Below are positions 22,801-34,091 of a DNA stretch of 64,000 nt, in pieces (the first letter of the stretch is position 1; each line of letters opens with the position of its first letter). The stretch lies in the NCBI GenBank assembly GCA_008704415.1, contig VXIS01000040.1, forward strand, positions 124,001 to 188,000. The letters are read 5' to 3'. The notes under the pieces were generated by a model. The model saw only the letters and a list, made by a program, of their open reading frames with translations. It searched no databases and had not been told where the DNA came from. The DNA is from Sphaerosporella brunnea. Taxonomy: Eukaryota > Ascomycota > Pezizomycetes > Pezizales > Pyronemataceae. The position numbers were made by a program, and so were the translations under genes.

Positions 22801-23238
22801 ACAGCCGACACGTCTTCGTAGAGACCCGCGATCAGCGCAACGTGGCCTGGCCGGGATTCGGTGGGGACGCGTGTGTGCGAAACTCCGAATGTGCCCTCGC
22901 TCAGCACTTTGGACCGCATGAAGGGAGCTAGGTACCGGGTCGCCGAGGGCTCGTCGGGGTCCGAGTGTTGCTGGAAGCATTTGTCCGCTCGAAGGCCGTC
23001 GCCTGTTCAATGTCAGCCCGGATTCTGGAAGTCGACTCGAACTCGCCCCGGATTGCTCAAGGAGATGCAGACCAACTATCAGGAATAATCTTTTTGCAGG
23101 AGCTGGGGCGTCAACGTGATATGGGCGCATGCCAGACACTATCGGAGACACAAAATAGATGTCAAAGATCGAATAGATGTATATTAAGTGAAAAATGAGG
23201 CCGACGGCCAGGAAGCCGAGTCGCCCGAGGCGGGCCAT
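19864..23238 (-). CDS. MCD4: GPI ethanolamine phosphate transferase 1 (Mcd4/PIG-N)
   Basis: ER membrane enzyme that adds phosphoethanolamine to the first mannose of the GPI precursor. Exons 23073-23238, 21992-23002, 21211-21940 and 19864-20797 give 946 residues, close to yeast and human homologues. Starts MARLGRLGFLAVGLIF, an N-terminal membrane anchor. The lumenal alkaline-phosphatase-fold domain has GDGLRADKCFQ (metal site), TRVPTESRPGHVALIAG (nucleophile region) and DHGMSDWGSHGDG (metal ligands). The C-terminal half is a polytopic membrane region. Introns are 23003-23072, 21941-21991 and 20798-21210. The last is 413 bp, far longer than the others, because a 347-bp foldback transposon sits inside it; donor GTGAGT and a GGTACTAAC branch site with CAG acceptor flank the insert and keep the frame. 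The ATG at 23238 follows ACC and matches the family start. Confidence 0.95.
20835..21181. mobile_element. Foldback MITE inside an MCD4 intron, TA-flanked (347 bp)
   Basis: Terminal inverted repeats of about 115 bp starting CCGTATTATCTCGGTCG and TAAGGCAAG, with TA on both sides. Inner sequences (CCTTAAAC..., GTGGAG...) are also partly inverted, so most of the element can fold as one hairpin. Its terminus is nearly that of the 115-bp element at 8230, but the interior is unrelated. It lies wholly between the splice sites of MCD4 intron 20798-21210. Confidence 0.9.
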
Positions 23239-24440
23239 GGTTGCGATCAAGGAACGGCGTGCTCAGAGAGCTGTAGAGAGTGGCTTTGGTGAAGTGAGGT
23301 GAGGTCAACCTTGGACCTGAGCTCACTCACGTATGTACGGGATAGCTTGCGAATGTTGGGGGTTGGCGGCTTAAAATCTACCTAGTCAGGGAAAGAAGAA
23401 AGCACGCGTAATTGGGCCGGGAGAGCGGACAGCAACGACAATGGATAAAATATATAAACGGTTATGTACAGAGAGATTGTGGAATGGATATACCTGGCTA
23501 CACCGGACCCCTTTATACTGGATACCTGGCAGTGGCGGATGCCCATAGTGCTGAAGGTTCCCACTCAGCGAATGCCTCCTGGTTATACCGGACTCACCAA
23601 AGCACCGGACTGGACACGCCTCTGGGGATTTTGTACCCCTGTCCCCACACAAATAATTGGTCATACCGGACAGCCAGGGGTAATTATTCCGCTACACGTG
23701 ACAACGCCACAAAAAACCTGCCCTTATTTGGGTGATTTGGGGCTGATGTGACGACCACTAGCCACGGCCAAGACTCCCAGCAAGGGTCTTGTGCTGACTA
23801 ATATATTGTCTATCGGACCCTGGATAGCGGACTATTTTGCGGAATGCAAATCAATACCTCATTTTCAGCACCACGGAGAAGGAATAAGAAAGCATGCATG
23901 CATGCATGTGTCCTCTTCTCCGTACCCTGTTGGCTACTACATAGATACTAGTACCTAATAACTATGCCCTTAGCAAGAGAACAGCGTGGGAGCAGGGTAG
24001 AGCGGACCTCTGGGGGCTTCGGCCGCGCATACTGGCCTCCGCATGCCGCCTCGTCTCTTGTGCTTGGTGGCCGGGCGTCCCCGTTGTGGCATGTCAACGG
24101 AGGCTGACACTGTGCTATTTCCCGCTCAGACAATTCAGAACCTGAATCTTGGACAATGCCGTTGGTGTGATCACCAGTAGGCTCCGGCTAACTGGCACGC
24201 TGAGGGTGCGGCATTCAAGTTTGCAGCCTTTCGAGCTGCAGTCCTTGCGGGTCTTCTACAGTTGTGGCTTTTACGCATCCGAATGGAGAGTGGCATATAG
24301 CCTTCAACCAACCATCATAGGAAGGAGAAACTGTGCTGGCGGCTGGCAGGATCAAGGAGCCTGAGGCTCGGTGGGGGACGGCCACGGTGGAGGTGATAGA
24401 GAGGTAGTAGGTCAGAGAGACCGCGGCTGGATAGCTGGGG
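23239..24440. other. Intergenic upstream of MCD4
   Basis: No gene recognised. Holds a short GCAT tandem repeat (about 23892-23909) and four exact ACCGGAC motifs (23502, 23587, 23604, 23665). Open frames are short and lack family motifs. Confidence 0.4.
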
Positions 24441-24448
24441 ACAGGGTA

Positions 24449-24531
24449 ATTCACGGGGTATGGAGAATAAATTTTTTTCACGGGGTACGGAGGGAATTTC
24501 ATAAAATCCACCGTGTATCGAGCATAATGCA
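24449..24531 (-). repeat. Dispersed fragment of the TACCCC periodic repeat
   Basis: In reverse complement this carries CTCGATACACGGTGGATTTT, CTCCGTACCCCGTG and CTCCATACCCCGTG at about 30-35 bp spacing. That is the outer part of the repeat at 18722 and the copy at 32641. It ends with GAGCATAAT on the plus strand, as the others do. Confidence 0.7.
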
Positions 24532-24787
24532 CATTTATTATGTACGCCCGTTACCGGGGTTACCAAATTCACCGGGTCACTTTTTGTTCTAAGCAAAATT
24601 ATACTTATTTTTGTGTGAGTACAGTGCTCCAGTGACATGTTATATTTTAGGTACAGAGATAAAGTGACGGTGACGAACAAGTCAGGTTTTCACTTTGGAG
24701 CAGCCCGTGACCGGTGATGTACCATCCTCAACGCTCGCTACAGTAGAACAGGGGATGGGGACCCCCCTGTATATAGCAACGGTCTAT

Positions 24788-25098
24788 TGGAAGACTTCCC
24801 GCAGGAATCCAGAAGGGTTTGGAAGTCAGAAACCGTGTATGAAAGGGTCCCCCCATCATGTTGGGCTGATTTCAAAAATAAAGCGATCGTTGCCTTCACA
24901 CCACCACCGGTCGAGGGCCGATGTTTTATGGCTACTCGGAGCGACATCACCTTGCATGACCCAGATTTTTGGACGTCTGGAAGTCTGAATAGACCCCTAT
25001 TCAGACATTTTGTCTGGAACGCCGGTTCCAGAAAAATAAGGTTTCAACGCTTCCAGATCCCTTCTAAACCCTTCTAGCCGGCTGCGGGAAGTCTTCCA
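24788..25098. mobile_element. Short inverted-repeat element, TGGAAGACTTCCCGCAG ends
   Basis: TGGAAGACTTCCCGCAG at the left and its exact reverse complement at the right (about 25082-25098). Looser similarity extends inward (AGAAGGGTTTGGAAG against AGAAGGGTTTAGAAG in reverse). Interior is non-coding. No clear target duplication. A related TCCCG-rich motif lies at about 25160. Confidence 0.6.
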
Positions 25099-25099
25099 T

Positions 25100-25810
25100 T
25101 TGGCGGTCGAAACTTCCAACCCAGCGGATAGGTAATTGTTCTATTCGGTCCCAACAGAGCGACGGGAAGTCACCCAGAAGGTAAATTATAGCATAAGTGG
25201 CCAACGGCGCCTCAGGATTGCTTGCTGAATGGGAAGCAACCGCCAGGGGAGTATATCATAAATCATCCTTCTAATCTTCTCTTCACCTATCTCGTCTTCG
25301 TACTCATCGCCGGAAACCGTTCTCGCACAAACGAAACATCTCTCCTCCATCAGCTCTCACTCGCATGATCACTCTCGATATGCCAAAAGATCCCCCCAGC
25401 CTCCCAGCCCTCCTTCTACTCCTCCTACTATGCTCCATCTACTCGCCGCCCTGAGCTTCCTCTAGCTCCTTCTTCTACTTCAACTTGTCCTTATGTCACT
25501 CTTTCTCCACACGTCGTCATAATAATACCTTACCCCTTCAAATTCCCCAAAAAGATTCGCCAAGCCCCTTCCAAGCCAGTTCATCCAAACGGGTCTAACG
25601 CGCCAAGCCTGTAAAGCCGCCTCCCTTTCAAACAACTACTTCTCCGTGCGTGTTCAAACTCAGACGACGTGCTGATCGCTCCGTCAACAACAACAACAAC
25701 AACAACGACAACGGCCATCTCCTAGCCCGCCAGCCTCACCGCCATCAGCGAACTACGAACACTACCACAGCGGGTACTTTCGCAGGCGTCTCTATTGCGA
25801 CTTTGACATC
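25100..25810. other. Pyrimidine-rich leader/promoter of the gene at 25811
   Basis: From about 25265 to 25640 the plus strand is strongly C/T-rich, typical of promoters and 5' UTRs of well-expressed fungal genes. A short CAA repeat lies at about 25688-25710. Confidence 0.5.
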
Positions 25811-28180
25811 ATGGCCTCCGGTCGTTCGCTGGGCCTCGGTTCGCGCGCAAACCAGGCTGCCGCAAAGATGCCGCCCCCATCTTTCACTCGCCAGTCTTCG
25901 ACGGGTGTGGCGGCCGTGAAGACGACAACCATCACATCCACCACGACTACGGCGAAGCGACGCGGCTTTGGTCTCTTTGACAGCGAGGATGACTACGATT
26001 CGGAAGTTGCGGAAACACCACGACAGCCCGTGCGGTTCACGGGCGACAAAAGTGGCTTTGTGAGCGACAGTGACGGCTCGTCTTCGATCGCTCGAGGCAC
26101 AGCTACTAGGAAAACCTCGAGCCGCAGGTCCAAGCTCACGACTCCCTCGCGAAAGATCGCCGAGAGACGTGGAACGCCATACCACAAGAACACCTCTGGT
26201 CGTCTGTTCAGACATACCCGCGGTACTGAGAGCGAAAATGACGAAGAGCGTTTGATCAGCGATAGCATGTTTGGTGCTCAGCCTGAGCCGAAGGGTGCCG
26301 CTGAAAAGAAGAAGGCGCGTTTCGCTGTCATGAGCGATGCTTTGTCGGAGGAGGAGCAGGTGGAGGAGGAGTCTACGGAAGTCGATACCGACAGGGAGAG
26401 GAGCTTGTCGCCTGTGAAGAGATCACCTCGTCAGAGATCGCCTCGCGAAGCGAAGCAGCAGTCTCAGTCCAATGTGACGAGGCAGACATGGGGACAGTGG
26501 CTAAGGAGCATCGTCGCGGATCCTGTCGGCACCCTCCTCCACGCCCCCGTCCCCGTCCCCGCTCGTCAACCTGAACCTGCTTCCTGGCCTGAGCCTCCCA
26601 GGACTCCTACTCCGGAGCTCAGCGTCGTTCCGCAGATGCCTGGAAGCTTCGAAAAGCCTCCGATCGCTATTCCTCCTCCATCACCCCCCCCTGCCAACAA
26701 AACCCTGTACAGCGGTCGCAGCTTCTTGGGCCACGACACGCAGGAGACCCCAATCAGAACCGGGGAGAGGCTCTTCCAGTATGCTGGTACGCCTTTCAAT
26801 TTTACTTCCCCCGCCAGCACTGCTTCCACTGTATCTGCGTCTCCTGCTTCCATCAAGAAGGGATCTAGAGCTCCCACGGCCCCCACCAGTGCGAAGCGAA
26901 TGGCCCCTCCTCCTGTGCAGAGCTTCCGCAAGCCCTCTAATTTCATTGCGCGCATGCGAGGAGTTACCAAGGACCGTTACCGCCCTTATGGCAGGCCATC
27001 GGCTTCTCCTGTAAAGGCAACAATAACTCATCTGGAGAAAATTCCCAAGAACATGCCCCCTACTGAGATTCTCGAGATTCTTGAGCAACGCGAGAGGGAT
27101 CGCAAGGTCCAAGAAATGGAAGACAGATACATCAGGCGCGAAACACTCAAGAAGGCGGGACTCCCGGTTGAGGACGAGGAGATGTCTGAGACTCACGAGG
27201 AGTCTGCCAACAAGGGCAAGGGCAAGGGCAAGGTGGCCATGAACGCTTCGGTTGAGGACATGGACGAAGACGAGGAAGAGCAGTCTGGCACCACCACGCC
27301 ACCCGAGTCTCCTCCTCAGAAGCAGGTCGGCCTGTTCAAGGAACTGAGCCCGAGCAAGCCCAGTCAGCCACTGTTCCAGTTCAAGCCCATCGCCCCCAAG
27401 CCTCCCTTGTCCCCCGAGAAGAAGGCTGCGCCTACACTCAATGGCGCCGACAAGCCCGCCTTCTCCTTCAGCTCTGCCGCGTCCTTCGGTTCCGAGCAGG
27501 AGGATAACGACAAGGAGAACATGTCCAACCCTCCTCCTCCTCCTAACATGTCACACCGCGGGCTTCCCGCTCCTCCCGCTTCTGCACTTGCACTTCCGTC
27601 TTCCGGCACCAGCCTCTTCGCCGACAAACAGCCCGTCGGCGGTTTCGGAATCTCGGAGGCGCCTACATCTCCAACCATGTCACGCCAACGCTTCGATAAG
27701 TTCAAGCCGCGGGTGTCATCAGGGCTCCGCGAGAGCGCCACTATCGAGAAGGAGAACGAGCAAGACAAAGAGAACCCGTCGGACCGCGAAAACAACGGCG
27801 AAGAGGCTCCGGCGAAACCCGGAAAGGTTTCGTTTGGCACTCAGGTCACGCAGAAGCCCGCGGCAGCAGGCGCGTTGCGCGAAGTCGGCCGTAATGCACC
27901 CGTCAGCACCGGCATCAAGTTCGATGTGCGTGCCAAGATCGCTGCTGTAGGTCACCTCCTGCCTCCTCTTTCCTCCGGGATTGGTGCTGATGTTGCGCAG
28001 TTGCCTGTTAGGGACCTTTCTCCTATCGTGGCTTGGCCGCCGGTTGAGGTTTTTGCGCACGGCGACCAGATGATCCAGGACGCGGTCAGGCAGCATTGGA
28101 ATGTTAATGAATTGCTCTGGTTGCAGGACTGGAGTAATACGGTGTTCAGAGATGCTAGGCAGCAGGTTGCAGGTGCTTGA
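25811..28180 (+). CDS. Large disordered protein with scattered FxF/FG-like motifs (possible nucleoporin)
   Basis: Single exon, 789 residues from MASGRSLGLGSRANQAAAK. Not firmly recognised. Most of it is low-complexity: Ser/Pro-rich, with acidic patches (EEEQVEEESTEVDTD) and basic segments (SPVKRSPRQRSPREAK). Short segments such as LFQFKP, FSFSSAASFG and VSFGTQV resemble the FxF/FG spacing of nuclear-basket nucleoporins. A central charged helix (about residues 405-450, EILEILEQRERDRKVQEMED) may form a coiled coil. The last ~70 residues are the only globular-looking part (VAWPPVEVF ... NELLWLQDWSNTVFRDARQQ). Good codon structure throughout and an ATG in favourable context support a real gene. 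A nucleoporin of the Nup60/Nup1 type is a guess; no catalytic motif seen. Confidence 0.8.
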   Translation: MASGRSLGLGSRANQAAAKMPPPSFTRQSSTGVAAVKTTTITSTTTTAKRRGFGLFDSEDDYDSEVAETPRQPVRFTGDKSGFVSDSDGSSSIARGTATRKTSSRRSKLTTPSRKIAERRGTPYHKNTSGRLFRHTRGTESENDEERLISDSMFGAQPEPKGAAEKKKARFAVMSDALSEEEQVEEESTEVDTDRERSLSPVKRSPRQRSPREAKQQSQSNVTRQTWGQWLRSIVADPVGTLLHAPVPVPARQPEPASWPEPPRTPTPELSVVPQMPGSFEKPPIAIPPPSPPPANKTLYSGRSFLGHDTQETPIRTGERLFQYAGTPFNFTSPASTASTVSASPASIKKGSRAPTAPTSAKRMAPPPVQSFRKPSNFIARMRGVTKDRYRPYGRPSASPVKATITHLEKIPKNMPPTEILEILEQRERDRKVQEMEDRYIRRETLKKAGLPVEDEEMSETHEESANKGKGKGKVAMNASVEDMDEDEEEQSGTTTPPESPPQKQVGLFKELSPSKPSQPLFQFKPIAPKPPLSPEKKAAPTLNGADKPAFSFSSAASFGSEQEDNDKENMSNPPPPPNMSHRGLPAPPASALALPSSGTSLFADKQPVGGFGISEAPTSPTMSRQRFDKFKPRVSSGLRESATIEKENEQDKENPSDRENNGEEAPAKPGKVSFGTQVTQKPAAAGALREVGRNAPVSTGIKFDVRAKIAAVGHLLPPLSSGIGADVAQLPVRDLSPIVAWPPVEVFAHGDQMIQDAVRQHWNVNELLWLQDWSNTVFRDARQQVAGA

Positions 28181-29358
28181 GTAGTTTCGGCTTTTTTTTT
28201 TTTTTTTTTTTTTACTTATAAAGGGCTGCTTTATATCTCATTTTTGTTCTTCGCTTTAGCTTGTTGTTGATCTTAAGAGCGTTGTCATCTTTTTTTTTTT
28301 TTTTTCTCGTGATTTTGTTCATGCATGCGTATGGTAATTAGGGTACTGTTTCTTCTATTTTTCGGGTCATTTTTTTGCTTTCTGTGCGGTGTTTCTTTGG
28401 GTGTTGTATCTTATCTTCTCTTTTTTTCTTCTTTTCCTTGCAACAGAATTGGCGGAGAGAGGATCTTTGGCCTTTTTTCCCCCTCACGAGCTTCATGTGC
28501 TGATTTTCGTTGGATGAATCATAGTTGGTACGAAATGAAACCGCTTTTTTTTTTTTTTTTTTTGTTTTTACGAAGATGTAGAGACCTGCGAGGGCAGGTT
28601 AAACTAAGCGCTTCACCCCAGGAGCGGAGTCCGCGTTTTATTCGCCGCTCGCAACACCGCGTGTGAATCCTTATAGGCCATCCGGATAAATTTGAGAAGA
28701 TCACAGTTGCAACAGAAAGCCAGCTTTGGCGGTTTGTGCGGGGATTCAGTGGAACAAAAATGAACCACTTCCCCGCTCGCACACACGCAGAGCTCCCTTC
28801 CCAGCGACAAACGGAGGGCAGCAATTCATGAAGCGATGCTGACGGCGGCCAGGCGCATTGGATGGGCCCGGTCTTGTGGGAGCGGCACTGATGGAATGCA
28901 GCAGCATCGTTATATGAGTATGGAGCGGGCATACTTAACGGCGCTCCCGTTAATGTTATGGGAAGCAATTGACAGAGGGCAGCAATGTTGTTAAATGGGT
29001 CCGGTCCTGGGTTGGGCGGGCTCGTTGGCGGCGGTACGGGCGGAGGATGGATTACAGACTGGTCGCAGCGGTCAGATGGCACTGGATGGGCTGTGGAAGG
29101 GTATTTTAGCATGCATTCATGTTGCATTGATGGAGATAGGAGCAAGCGTGAGCCAGGAAACCTGAAGCCGCCCCCGCTGAGTGAATACAAATCACTTTCC
29201 GGCCGGAGGCCGGATCCTCTCTTGTAACAAGGAAAAGAACAAACCCCGAAAAATAGAGAAAAAAAAGCAAAAATGCGATTCCCATAGCAGCAATAACACC
29301 GAGATTAGAAGGAAAAAAGAAACCCAACACAAAGACCCCTTCGCTGGCACGCCTTCGC
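28181..29358. other. Convergent intergenic region with several poly-T tracts
   Basis: Lies between the stops of the gene at 25811 (plus) and TSR1 (minus). Poly-T tracts occur at about 28190-28213, 28290-28305 and 28544-28562, likely near 3' ends. No gene recognised; the longer open frames have no motifs. Confidence 0.5.
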
Positions 29359-31916
29359 TCACTCCGCGAACTCGGTCGAGCCACGAGGGAACACACGTTT
29401 GTACAGACTGATAGCGACAGCGTCCTGGGGGTTGATCCGTCCATCGAACGTAGCCTTGAAGTAACCATGGGTTCCCAGGCTCTCCTTGATGAAGCCGCTG
29501 CGGCCGCGGCGGGTGTACAACGGGATAGCCTTGAACCAGTTGACGTCCTCTGTATCCACATTAGCAATCTCTTCTCGCAACAGGGGGGAAAGAAAGAACT
29601 TACCCTGGTTGAAAAACATGTATCGCACGGTAACCATGCGCTTGTGGATCTTGTACGGATGACCGGTAAGGACGATACGTTTGGCAACGACGCGCTCACG
29701 GTCGACGTTCAGGAAGCTTCCCTGGCCAACGAGCTCCCAGTCTGTTTCGCCGTCGCCACGCTTCCAGGCAACGACTGGGACGGGGCCCCAAGTAACCGGG
29801 CCAACAAAGGTGGCAACGCTTGTTCTCCCGGGGATCAAGAAGCGCTCGAATTTGGCGACGTTGTTGGCGCCAGTGCCGCCCGCAACGGAAAAGATCGGGT
29901 TGACATGTAGCCTCCTGGGGCCGATCTGGAGGATGATTTCATCCTTGGACTTAACCGGCTCACCCTCGTAGTCTGTAGACGCCGTGAGGGCAACGTTGAC
30001 GACTGCCTGCTTGTGTTCGTGTCTGAGAAGTCCCCACAGAACCATGGGCCGCTCCGGACGGAACGCTTCGGCGATTTCCGCCGAGCCGTTGCAGAGGTAG
30101 ACCAGCACTTTTGTACCTGGCGCTACGCCGCCGGCAAGAGCCTCGTTGATGCATCTGTTCTTGCTGCCGCGGTAGTCCTGGATGCGCGCGAGATGCTCCC
30201 AGTCTTCAGGCTGCCAAGGACGATCTTCGGACGTATCCCACTTGCTGGTTCGCAGACTCTTCAGTCCGCGGTAACGCGCGAGACGCTCGCGGGCGAGCAC
30301 GTTGGGTGGTAGTTCGATTTCATCGGGGAATTCGCGGTCCTCTTCGAGTTCTTTCTGGCGGTTGCGGAACGCCGCGATCTGCGCGAATTCTTGGTCAGGT
30401 GAGGGGTCAAGAAACATTTCGCTCTTTGCGTCATCGCCATAGACGGTGCCGGCGACTGTGGGTGCTGTGGGACCCGCAAGTCCCTCCATTCCGTCCTCGG
30501 GCCGTGGTGCCTCTGGGTCTATGTCCATGTCTTCGTCCTCGTCTTCGGTGTCGCCACCAACATCGGAACCGTAGTCTTCGCCGTCGATGAACCAGGCGGA
30601 TTGGTACTTAGAGGTACCAGCAGGCACGTTCTTGGGCATTTCGTACGCTTTGTTGACGGTGTCGTCGTCTTCATCGAAGTAGTGGTGGTCATCTAGGAGC
30701 ACGCCTTTCCGCGACTCGGACATGGTTTCGGGGGCTTCCGAAACAGCGTCGGAAATGTCTTGCATGCTCTCCCGGTCGGATGTGGGCGCGTCAAGCACTT
30801 CGAGTGCGCCGATTTCTTCTTCTTCGTCGACTGCCATTGCGTCGGCATTGCTTGCGGCAGGGCGGGAACGTCTCGACGAGGGGTGGGCGCAGATCTACAG
30901 TCCGCCATTATGAGCATCTAACGCATGAAACCACACATTCTGTAGCTGGAATACCTTGTCGATTTGGAAATCCCCAAAGCCCTGAATATGAACCAATCTA
31001 TCCGCCTTCAATCCCTTTCCTCTGACCACACCTCCAACAACCAGCATCTCATCCTCAAACCACACCTCCTCCGCCACCAGATACGATCTGTCGTCCCTCC
31101 AATGCACTCCCTTCGGCGTCGACGAACATAGCGAGCGAATCAAGTTTGGTGCCTCCTGCGCGGATTCGGTTTCGTGGACCTTCAAGGTAGTAGGGAAGAA
31201 GTGGGAGATGTAGCTGTGGAGCGACTTCTTAACGTCCGGCCTAGCTTTTGCGGGCTCGACCGTCTCGAGATGCTGCACCAACGTGTGGGTATTCGACACA
31301 CCCTGCGCCTCGATGGCTCTGATCAAACTCTCGCCGAACGGATCCACCTGTTCAGTGGCTGACAGCGTCAACAGCACGAAATCCGCCACCTTGCACCCAT
31401 CCAGCACCGCCAACATCTCCCTCCGTAGAACGATCCACTGGATCTTCTGCTTGAACCGCTCCACCCACGTCGTACAGATCCCGTACTCCGGCACCTCCTC
31501 CTCGATATCCAAGCTCCGCAGCAGCGAACGCACAGCAGCAGCACTGCTCACGTTGCCACAGAGCGGCACAACGGCAACAATCCGCGGCGCCGCATCCTTG
31601 CCGCGGAATATCCGCGAGTCCGTCTCGAAGTCCTTCTTCTTGGTGAGTTGCAGCTGCCGCGCCTTGTTTCGCCGCTCGATCTTGGACATCACTTGCTGGT
31701 GCTGGTTCTTGCGTGCGATCGCGCCGGCGTCATCGACCTTTCCTGCTCAGCCGTAAAGTCAGTCACGGGAGGAGGCGGGCTTGAGCTGTGACCGAGTGAC
31801 AAACCCTTGTTCTTCGCTTTCAGGGAGGACTTGGTGGCATGGCGGGACTTGAAGGACTTGTTTGAGGCTTTCGTGGTTGAGCGGTGGTGGTGCTGGCCTG
31901 ACGACGCGGAAACCAT
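29359..31916 (-). CDS. TSR1: Ribosome biogenesis protein Tsr1
   Basis: Translational-GTPase-like factor, without GTPase activity, needed for late 40S subunit maturation. Exons 31805-31916, 30955-31742, 29604-30894 and 29359-29549 give 793 residues, close to yeast Tsr1. The N terminus is basic and His-rich (HHHRSTTKASNKSFKSRHATK). Then come HQQVMSKIERRNKARQLQ and APRIVAVVPLCGNVSS, an AARP2CN-type middle domain, an acidic linker (EDEDEDMDIDPE), and the C-terminal domain with YRGLKSLRTSKWD, ALTASTDYEGEP, IVLTGHPYKIHKRMVTVRYM and HGYFKATFDGRI. Introns are 31743-31804, 30895-30954 and 29550-29603, all GT-AG and in phase. Alternative open frames through these introns end in stops. Start ATG 31916 is the only upstream Met in frame. 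Confidence 0.95.
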
Positions 31917-32640
31917 TTTGGAAGTGGTCTCGTGCAGCAGCGATGCACGGTTTTGTGGGGTATGCTCGAGGATTTCACACGGGGGATAGAAAATTAATTA
32001 GGGAATGGCTCGTGACGTGGATAGCCGTACTACGGACTGTGGTGGTTGGATCCCCACAAACAGTCCGGCGGGTGGTGCGTGTGTGTGGCCGCCGTTGGTG
32101 GGGAACTCTGTTTTTTTTTTCGGCGTTAGCGCCGAGGACCTGCCCGCCCCGACAACACCTTGCGTTGCCTTTTTGGGCAATTTGCAGGCCAAGATTCTGA
32201 CAGTTGCACCTGAATATTGCCTAAAAAGGGAACCCACAAATGCTGTCAGGAACGGGGCAGGATGCCCCTACTGTCACTGTAAAGCTGTGAAAACGCCAAG
32301 ATGCCAAGCCTGCTTAGTGTGCGGCTGGTGGTGTCTGAGGTGCGGGTGATTGACGGTGAGTTAAGTTGCACCGCCCGATAGCAACCAACTTCCGTTCTCA
32401 ACAACCATATGACCGATAGGCATACCGGCCTAGCGTGTGACAGTCATGGCTTCTCTACCATACCAAAATAGTGATGTACTGTTCCCGAATGGGCAGCCAC
32501 CATAAGCCACGGCTGATCGATGAGGGCAAGTCGTGGCGCAGCATTTGTCATATGACGGCCAAGACTTGACAATGTGACATGACTAATGATCGATCATGAC
32601 TGCATCCGGCAACTCTAGTGGACAACAATGAATGCATGCC
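31917..32640. other. Intergenic upstream of TSR1
   Basis: No gene recognised. Short open frames only. The stretch next to TSR1 is presumably its promoter. Confidence 0.4.
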
Positions 32641-32730
32641 TGTTATTCACGGGGTATGGGGAATTTTTTTTTTTTTCACAGGTACGGAGTGAATTTCAAA
32701 ATACCCACCGGGTATCGAGCATAATAGCCA
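32641..32730 (-). repeat. Dispersed fragment of the TACCCC periodic repeat
   Basis: Third copy of the short dispersed repeat. On the plus strand TTCACGGGGTATGGGGAAT, a T-run, ACAGGTACGGAGTGAATTTC, and CACCGGGTATCGAGCATAAT. Same order and spacing as the copies at 24449 and 18722. Confidence 0.7.
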
Positions 32731-33116
32731 TTGTTTTTTATGGTAGGAAGGTTCTGATTACCGTTCCCTCTTGCCTTATGAATGTGAGCTCTGTTGCGAA
32801 CCACAACACATGATATCACTCGATGGACTTGTGGTAGTAGGTCTTACAAAGGACACCGTGCTGTCATGTTTAGGAGGAAGTTAAACAGTGCATCTGATTA
32901 CTCTTACCCTTATGGAAGAGAGGGTCAGCGGTTGTTTTTATCTTTTTTATGAAGTCGTCATTTGTTCACACCTTGTGAATAACGAAAGAACGCCAAGTTT
33001 CGTGTACTTTGCTTCCAAAACGCCGTTGTTGATATTGCGAAGCATGGACCACTGCAAGTCTGCAAGGAAAAAAACACGCCATCGCCATCATCATACAAAC
33101 CGTATCGTACATGGCA
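32731..33116. other. Intergenic, no feature seen
   Basis: 3' side of the PIG-Y-like gene. No recognisable element. Confidence 0.4.
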
Positions 33117-33898
33117 TCAACTCTGAATCTTCGCATGCTTAAAATACTTCATCCCGACCCACGCGACGACGACCCAGACCCAAGCCATGATGCAGGTGAG
33201 GATGCAGATGGCCGGGTAATAACCGGGGATCGGGAATTCGCCCGGAAACTGTTTTTCGCCGGCGATGCTGCGGGGCCAACGTTTTTTCTTCTGTTTGATC
33301 AGTCTTCCAATCTTCCACATCTTCCGCGGTAAGGGGTGGTTACAGAAGCGGAAACAGAAACATCACTACCCCAGGCCCAGGCCCACTCCCAGACTCCCAG
33401 CACACTCCCCATGCCTACCACGAACACCACCCATGTACTCAGCAGCACTACCCAGCCCCAGAACATAGTCTCGGCTGGATCCCCGACGGGAACCATCACC
33501 ACTTCTACACCCTCGTCTTCTTCTTCTTCTTCTTCTTCATCTTCCTCCTCCTCTTCTTCTTCCTCGGCATCGTGCCGCGGCCGCCGGAGCAACAGGCTGC
33601 TGCGAAGAGAGTATCCTCTGTGCCGCTTCCTGAGCATGGGCGGTGGTGGTGCGGCGACGACGGATGCTTCTTCATCATCATCATCATCGTCGTCGTCGTC
33701 GTCTTCTTCGGAGGAGGAGGCCGAGGAGCCGGAAGAGGAAGAGGAGGCGCTGGGGCCGAGCGTGAATGTGCGCCGCCGGGGGCGCGCGCCATTTACATTG
33801 CCGTTGGTGGTGGTGGCGGGTAGGCCATTGGAAGAAGTCGGAGGAGCCGTGTGGGTTCCCGGTGCGCGTGCGGATTGGATGCCGTTAGGAGGGCTCAT
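33117..33898 (-). CDS. PIG-Y-like membrane protein (GPI-GlcNAc transferase subunit)
   Basis: Likely small ER membrane subunit of the complex that starts GPI-anchor synthesis. The N-terminal ~130 residues are disordered, with a Ser run, an Asp/Glu run and a long Glu tract. Two membrane hairpin segments follow: MFWGWVVLLSTWVVFVVGMG and, after a short basic loop, GYYPAICILTCIMAWVWVVV with WVGMKYFKH at the end. Trp-rich paired segments of this kind and the C-terminal KYFKH are what I recall for fungal PIG-Y homologues. An intron between the two halves is required because the first frame ends at 33299. The acceptor CAG before 33290 is well placed, but three in-phase donors (about 33345-33370) are possible, so the loop sequence is uncertain. 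Start ATG is at about 33898. Confidence 0.68.
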
Positions 33899-34091
33899 GC
33901 ATCGAGTTCGGGGTGTGCTTGGGTGTTTGGCGTTTGGCGTTTGCTGTTGTGTGTGTTGTGTGTAGGGAAGCCGTCAAGGGTGGTTGTGGTGAGTTCGGGG
34001 GTGTGGTGTTGTTGTTGAGGGTGAGGTGCGAGCAACGCGAACCACAGATGTTTTATGTAAGGGTAGATTGGCCTGCCAGCCTTGGCACTTT
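33899..34091. other. Upstream region of the PIG-Y-like gene
   Basis: Short upstream stretch with no recognised element, ending at the MITE terminus at 34092. Confidence 0.4.
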
